Source: JBGQOJ01 sp052119585
Lineage (GTDB): Bacteria > Pseudomonadota > Alphaproteobacteria > Rhodobacterales > Rhodobacteraceae
Assembly (NCBI RefSeq): GCF_052119585.1
Contig: NZ_JBGQOJ010000028.1
Coordinates: 1-36,042 of the forward strand
Direction of reading: 5' to 3'
Length of the DNA stretch: 36,042 nucleotides
Shown: positions 33,030-36,042 of the stretch, piece after piece
Numbering within the stretch: the first letter of the stretch is position 1
Layout: each line of letters opens with the position of its first letter
The notes under the pieces: model-generated
Told to the model about the DNA's origin: nothing
What the model saw: the letters and a program-made list of their open reading frames with translations, nothing else
Database searches by the model: none
Program-made: the position numbers and the translations under genes

Positions 33030-34330
33030 GCCTCATCCTCCAATTTATCCCAGGCCACGATCACGTGTTCCTTGAACTCCTCATAGGCCCGATCGAACGA
33101 CGCGCGTGCGCGGCGCCAGGTTTCGCGCGTCATGTCGCGATAGTCGGTCTCGTAGATCGAATTCAGGAAACGGCCCGACTGTTCGACGGCGCGCGTCATC
33201 TCGATCGGGTTGGCGGTGACCCTATCCTCGAACACCTTTTCGAAGGCTGAACGCATCGCGCGGTGCAGATCGTTGCCGTGTTCATAGCGGGTCAGAAGGA
33301 AGCGCAGGTCGAGAAATTCCTTTGGCAGTTTAAGTGTCCCCGCGGGGACACCCCCCGAAAACCGCGAAAGATCGGCGAGCGCCTCGGCCAGCTGCCCGAT
33401 GAAAGACGTGGTGGAATCGTATTCCCAATAGCCGGGGCCGGACGGCACATACAACATGTCAGCCGCAAAGACCGCGTTCATCGACTGATAGCCAATGGCG
33501 GGCGGGCAGTCGAAAATCACAAGGTCGTAGGCATCGGCGGGCAGGCTATCAAGGTAGCGGCTGACCGAGGCGAAGAACGACCATTCGGGGTTCAGGTGGC
33601 GGTACTGGGCGCTTGCGAATTCCACAAAGGCTGCGTTGGCGCAGCTTGGGATCAGGTCGATGGTCGGCCAACAGGTTGGTTTGATAAAGTCGCTGACGCG
33701 CAGATCCTTCAGGCCCATGTCGGTGATCGCCGAGGGCAGGCGGCGCTGGGGCAGGGCGGCTCCGCTTTCGGCGCCCCGTGTTGCGGCATTCATCCGCTCT
33801 GTCTCGCGGATCAGGTCACGGGCCATAATGCCCCAGACGGTGAATTCCTCGGTCACGTCGGACAGGCCCATGGAATGGCTAAGCGTAGCCTGCGGGTCGA
33901 AGTCGACGCAAAGAACGCGGTATCCGTCAAGCGCTGCGGCATGGGCAAAATGCAGCGCGACCGTGGACTTGCCGGCGCCGCCTTTAAAGTTGGCGATCGC
34001 CACGCGCATCGCCCGTTTGCCCGCAGGGCGGGTCGGCATCAGTGACTTGCGGTTCACTTTCAAGCGGCGCCGGATCTGGTTGATCTCTTCGAGGGTGTAC
34101 CAATGTTGCCGACCATCCTCTTCGACGATGCCCTGTGGCAACGAGGGGTCGGCAGCCAGGCGCCCGCGCAATGTGGACTGGTTCACCTTGAAGATCAGCT
34201 CTGCCACCTCCCAGCTTGAAAACCGCCTGAGCGTCTTCTCCAGCTCGGGGGAAAACGTTTGCTGCCGTATCCATCCCTGCATCTTAAGGGACTGGCCTTG
34301 AAGCCGCGCCAGATCTTCATGTGTAAACAT
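33026..34330 (-). CDS. parA: ParA/RepA-type partition ATPase with N-terminal HTH
   Basis: 434 residues. An N-terminal winged helix-turn-helix-like region (about 30-90; FSSWEVAELIFKVNQSTLRGRLA and HWYTLEEINQIRRRL) marks the larger, self-regulating ParA class. The deviant Walker A is KGGAGKST (116-123), followed by VDFDPQATLSHSMG and the Walker B-type YDLVIFDCPPAIG. It drives plasmid segregation with ParB and probably represses its own promoter. A perfect palindrome (33,335-33,350) lies inside (residues about 327-332, VPAGT) and a near-perfect one just upstream of the start. Confidence 0.92.
   Translation of the reverse strand: MFTHEDLARLQGQSLKMQGWIRQQTFSPELEKTLRRFSSWEVAELIFKVNQSTLRGRLAADPSLPQGIVEEDGRQHWYTLEEINQIRRRLKVNRKSLMPTRPAGKRAMRVAIANFKGGAGKSTVALHFAHAAALDGYRVLCVDFDPQATLSHSMGLSDVTEEFTVWGIMARDLIRETERMNAATRGAESGAALPQRRLPSAITDMGLKDLRVSDFIKPTCWPTIDLIPSCANAAFVEFASAQYRHLNPEWSFFASVSRYLDSLPADAYDLVIFDCPPAIGYQSMNAVFAADMLYVPSGPGYWEYDSTTSFIGQLAEALADLSRFSGGVPAGTLKLPKEFLDLRFLLTRYEHGNDLHRAMRSAFEKVFEDRVTANPIEMTRAVEQSGRFLNSIYETDYRDMTRETWRRARASFDRAYEEFKEHVIVAWDKLEDEA
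33335..33350. promoter_or_regulatory. parS-like palindrome 5
   Basis: TGTCCCCGCGGGGACA, perfect, inside parA, read as VPAGT. Confidence 0.75.
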
Positions 34331-34339
34331 CGGAACTCC

Positions 34340-34364
34340 TGTCCCCGCGGGGACGCTAATTATC
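34340..34364 (-). promoter_or_regulatory. parS-like site 6 and possible parA promoter
   Basis: TGTCCCCGCGGGGACG (34,340-34,355; last base differs) begins 10 bases upstream of the parA ATG. On the minus strand a GATAAT (34,359-34,364) could be a -10 box, which would put the site at the transcription start. Binding here could therefore repress parAB. No good -35 is seen. Confidence 0.5.
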
Positions 34365-34520
34365 GTCTACTTGTCATTTACGCCGGATTTGCCAAAAATG
34401 CAAAACTGAATATGGTCAGAGACGAAGAAAGATCGAAGCCTTGTAAATAAGGGGCCAGAACCGCGTTGCAACGATTCGGGCAGGCCGCGACTGATCTGTG
34501 ATTATTGCCCGGAGCAGGCA

Positions 34521-34613
34521 TGGATATTGGGGGACAAAAAACATGCCGCCGCTAGATATAGGGTGACAAGACCGCCTGTAATATGGGACACACTAGATGT
34601 CCCCCTATACCAT
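34521..34613. repeat. Four iteron-like repeats
   Basis: TGGATATTGGGGGACA (34,521-34,536), TAGATATAGGGTGACA (34,553-34,568) and TGTAATATGGGACACA (34,577-34,592) are direct. A fourth copy, ATGGTATAGGGGGACA, lies on the minus strand (34,598-34,613). The shared core is close to ATAT-GGGGGACA. Spacing of the direct copies is 32 and 24 bp. Likely binding sites of the initiator encoded downstream. Confidence 0.6.
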
Positions 34614-34728
34614 TAATACCTGATTTCCATCTTTTAGATTGGAGGGAAGAACCGGGCAGGGTCAAACTGTGCTTGACAGAATCGAGGTTTCGGACGCAAA
34701 TCGGTAAAGAGGCGGGAAGAACGCTGAG

Positions 34729-34758
34729 TTGACGCAGTCACAGCGCTTTCCAGAATAT
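34729..34758 (+). promoter_or_regulatory. Candidate promoter of the replication initiator
   Basis: TTGACG (34,729-34,734), an 18-bp spacer and GAATAT (34,753-34,758), 70 bp before the initiator ATG. A second TTGACA at 34,673-34,678 has no good -10. Confidence 0.35.
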
Positions 34759-34828
34759 GAACCGTTAGAGTTCAATAATCGAGGCACAGTTCAGACGCAG
34801 CAAAGCGTCGGGCGGAAACGAGGGCGGC

Positions 34829-35512
34829 ATGTTTGCCAAGAAACCTGTGGGCCGTGGGGCCTCTGTCATCAAATACGATTTGCTGACCGCGATGGGGGCC
34901 TACGCCTTGTCACTGGACAAAGGCCCGCAACGGTTGATCCTTCGGCTGATGACGCTTGTGACCGCCCGCTACAACTGGGGCCGCAACGAGCTGACCGTCG
35001 GACAACGAGAGATCGCCAGGCTTTGGGGGGTCGACGAGCGGACGGTCAAGCGCGAGATCGCCAAACTGAAAACCATGGGCTGGCTGATCGTAAAGCGGCA
35101 GGGCGCGCGGGGCAGGGTGGCCGAATACGGGCTGGATCTAACCTGTATTCTTCACAACACGAAACCCCGATGGGCGGCGGTCGGGCCCGACTTCGAAGAC
35201 CGGATGGATCATACTGACGAGCCTGATTCCAAAGTTGTGCCGATGCCACTGCGTGGGGCCGGACCGCCCCCCGATATTTCCGACGGCACGGAATGGGCGC
35301 AGGCAAGAGCGCGGCTTTACGATGAAGATCCGGGCCGCTACCGGTCCTGGGTCGAGGCATTGATACGGATCGAAAGGGCAGGGGGGCAGGTGCAATTGCT
35401 TGCGCCCAGCCGGTTCCACGCCACCTATGTGACGACACATATGCTGTCGAGGTTATTGCGGGCCTGTCAGGCGGTCGATCCCACGGTCACGGTTGTGGTT
35501 GTCGGGGCTTGA
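34829..35512 (+). CDS. DnaA-like plasmid replication initiator
   Basis: 227 residues. The N-terminal half has a winged helix-turn-helix (about 45-105; LTVGQREIARLWGVDERTVKREIAKLKTMGWLIVKRQGARGRVAEYGLD), suitable for origin binding. After a low-complexity linker, the C-terminal part (about 155-225; WAQARARLYDEDPGRYRSWVEAL then VQLLAPSRFHATYVTTHML) resembles DnaA domain I, the part of DnaA that recruits helicase. No AAA+ ATPase domain is present. Roseobacter plasmids of the DnaA-like type carry such initiators beside a parAB operon, which is the arrangement here. GAGGG precedes the ATG, and iteron-like repeats lie about 215-310 bp upstream. Confidence 0.78.
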   Translation: MFAKKPVGRGASVIKYDLLTAMGAYALSLDKGPQRLILRLMTLVTARYNWGRNELTVGQREIARLWGVDERTVKREIAKLKTMGWLIVKRQGARGRVAEYGLDLTCILHNTKPRWAAVGPDFEDRMDHTDEPDSKVVPMPLRGAGPPPDISDGTEWAQARARLYDEDPGRYRSWVEALIRIERAGGQVQLLAPSRFHATYVTTHMLSRLLRACQAVDPTVTVVVVGA

Positions 35513-35535
35513 ACCGCAGGGTTCGCCGCGCCCCG
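35503..35535 (+). terminator. Hairpin over the initiator stop codon
   Basis: CGGGGC (35,503-35,508) faces GCCCCG (35,530-35,535), with an inner GAACC/GGTTC stem (35,511-35,515 and 35,520-35,524). No T-run. Possible terminator or mRNA 3-prime structure. Confidence 0.4.
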
Positions 35536-35979
35536 GACTGCCACATATACAAAGAGTATATAGAGGGCGGTTATTCGGGCCAAAAACACACCTCTATATA
35601 GAGGCCGGAAAATGGGCAGGGTTTTGCGCCGGTTTTACCGGGGTTGAGCCACCGATTTCACACCAGCCAAGCCCGCCTTTGCCGCGATGAAAACGCTTTT
35701 CTGAGCCGGGACGCCACCACGGCGCACTATCACGCTGTTCCTCGTGTTTCAGACCCCCCGATCCTGACCGCGCCACGCTATCGACAGAACGGCGCATCCT
35801 CTAAGCCTTTGTGATGGGTGTCTTTTATGGTTAAAAGCCGTTGGATGAAACTTTTATGACTTTCGTCCAAAAAAGGCCTTGCGACTCGGTGGGGCTCAGC
35901 CTAGAACCCCTCTCAACGGCGACGCAGACGAGACTGCGGTGCTGGGACGCCAGAGGGTCTTACGGGATTTGATGGTATG
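35513..35979. other. Gene-free right end
   Basis: No supportable gene. It contains AT-rich motifs TATATAGAGG (35,558-35,567) and the perfect palindrome CCTCTATATAGAGG (35,591-35,604), a CTTTTA/TAAAAG hairpin (35,822-35,837), and the diverged inner copy of the end element (about 35,866-35,979). Confidence 0.6.
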
Positions 35980-36042
35980 GAACGAACATCTAGAGGTAGT
36001 TGATCTGTTGCGCTAATGATTTGCGCTTCGGTTTTTTATTGT
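35980..36042 (-). repeat. Terminal inverted repeat, right arm (63 bp)
   Basis: Reverse complement of 15-77 with no mismatch over 63 bases. Inward of the perfect arm, homology continues in diverged form to about 35,866. The shared words include TGCGTC, GGGGTTCTAGGC and GAGTCGCAAG followed by a CCTTTTTT run, at nearly the same distance from the arm as on the left side. Each end therefore carries one copy of a roughly 170-bp element, and only its outer part is kept identical. Confidence 0.95.

Larger units (their letters stand above)
34331..34828. other. Divergent parA/initiator region, likely replication origin
   Basis: About 500 bp without a gene between parA (minus) and the initiator (plus). 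It contains parS-like site 6, four iteron-like repeats (34,521-34,613) and a candidate promoter for the initiator. The position between the partition operon and the initiator gene and the repeats together make it the best candidate for the plasmid origin. No consensus DnaA box (TTATNCACA) was found. Confidence 0.6.

Noticed and set aside
34521..34613. CRISPR-like array in the origin repeats
   Set aside because: The repeats are short, imperfect and unequally spaced, and no cas genes are present; iterons explain them better.

Overview
The window looks like a complete 36 kb plasmid (or one contig of it) from a marine Rhodobacteraceae, the roseobacter group of the Alphaproteobacteria. The evidence is the replication and partition module, the high-GC coding, the TRAP transporter, and the gene families typical of roseobacter accessory replicons. 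There are no rRNA, tRNA, IS or phage genes, no CRISPR array and no conjugation genes. All assignments come from reading the sequence and recalling protein families; no database search was run.

Layout. (1) Positions 1-393 and 35,513-36,042 are gene-free. They carry a perfect 63-bp inverted repeat at the two ends of the sequence (15-77 and 35,980-36,042), continued inward by diverged copies of the same element. (2) 394-3,170: yjbF and yjbH, exopolysaccharide-associated envelope genes. (3) 3,417-6,525: an ABC importer of the phosphonate/selenate-like type whose two permease domains are fused. (4) 6,547-8,721: a membrane histidine kinase and an orphan LuxI-type acyl-homoserine-lactone synthase, with no LuxR and no response regulator nearby. 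(5) 8,722-9,711: a long AT-rich gap and one small unknown gene. (6) 9,735-30,697: a large sugar-acid catabolic island. It has a GntR/FCD repressor, a DctPQM TRAP importer, a UxaA-family dehydratase, an IlvD/Edd-family dehydratase, three short-chain dehydrogenases, two paralogous beta-hydroxyacid dehydrogenases with an unusual substrate loop, idonate 5-dehydrogenase, an SMP-30 lactonase, an FAH-family dehydratase/hydrolase, a D-erythronate dehydrogenase-like protein, a 2-hydroxyacid dehydrogenase, a 2-keto-4-pentenoate hydratase-like protein and two small exporters. (7) 30,694-35,512: the replicon module, with a DUF1612/HTH-type protein, parB, parA and a small initiator whose C-terminus resembles DnaA domain I.

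How it works together. Three copies of a palindrome with core TGGTATACCA lie in the divergent promoter regions gntR/dctP, IlvD-type dehydratase/small secreted protein, and idnO/idnD. This suggests that the plasmid-encoded GntR protein controls the island as one regulon. A sugar acid would enter through DctPQM or arise from a lactone (SMP-30). It would be interconverted by the idonate/gluconate dehydrogenases, dehydrated by one of the two dehydratases, and finished by the FAH-family enzyme and reductases. The exact substrate cannot be fixed from sequence, and several closing steps (2-keto-3-deoxy-sugar-acid aldolase or kinase, alpha-ketoglutarate-semialdehyde dehydrogenase) are missing here.

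The most unusual structures are the end-to-end inverted repeat and a set of six 16-bp palindromes (TGTCCCCGCGGGGACA or one mismatch) around parAB. The palindromes are probably the plasmid centromere. Four lie inside genes and are all read in the same frame as Val-Pro-Ala-Gly-Thr.
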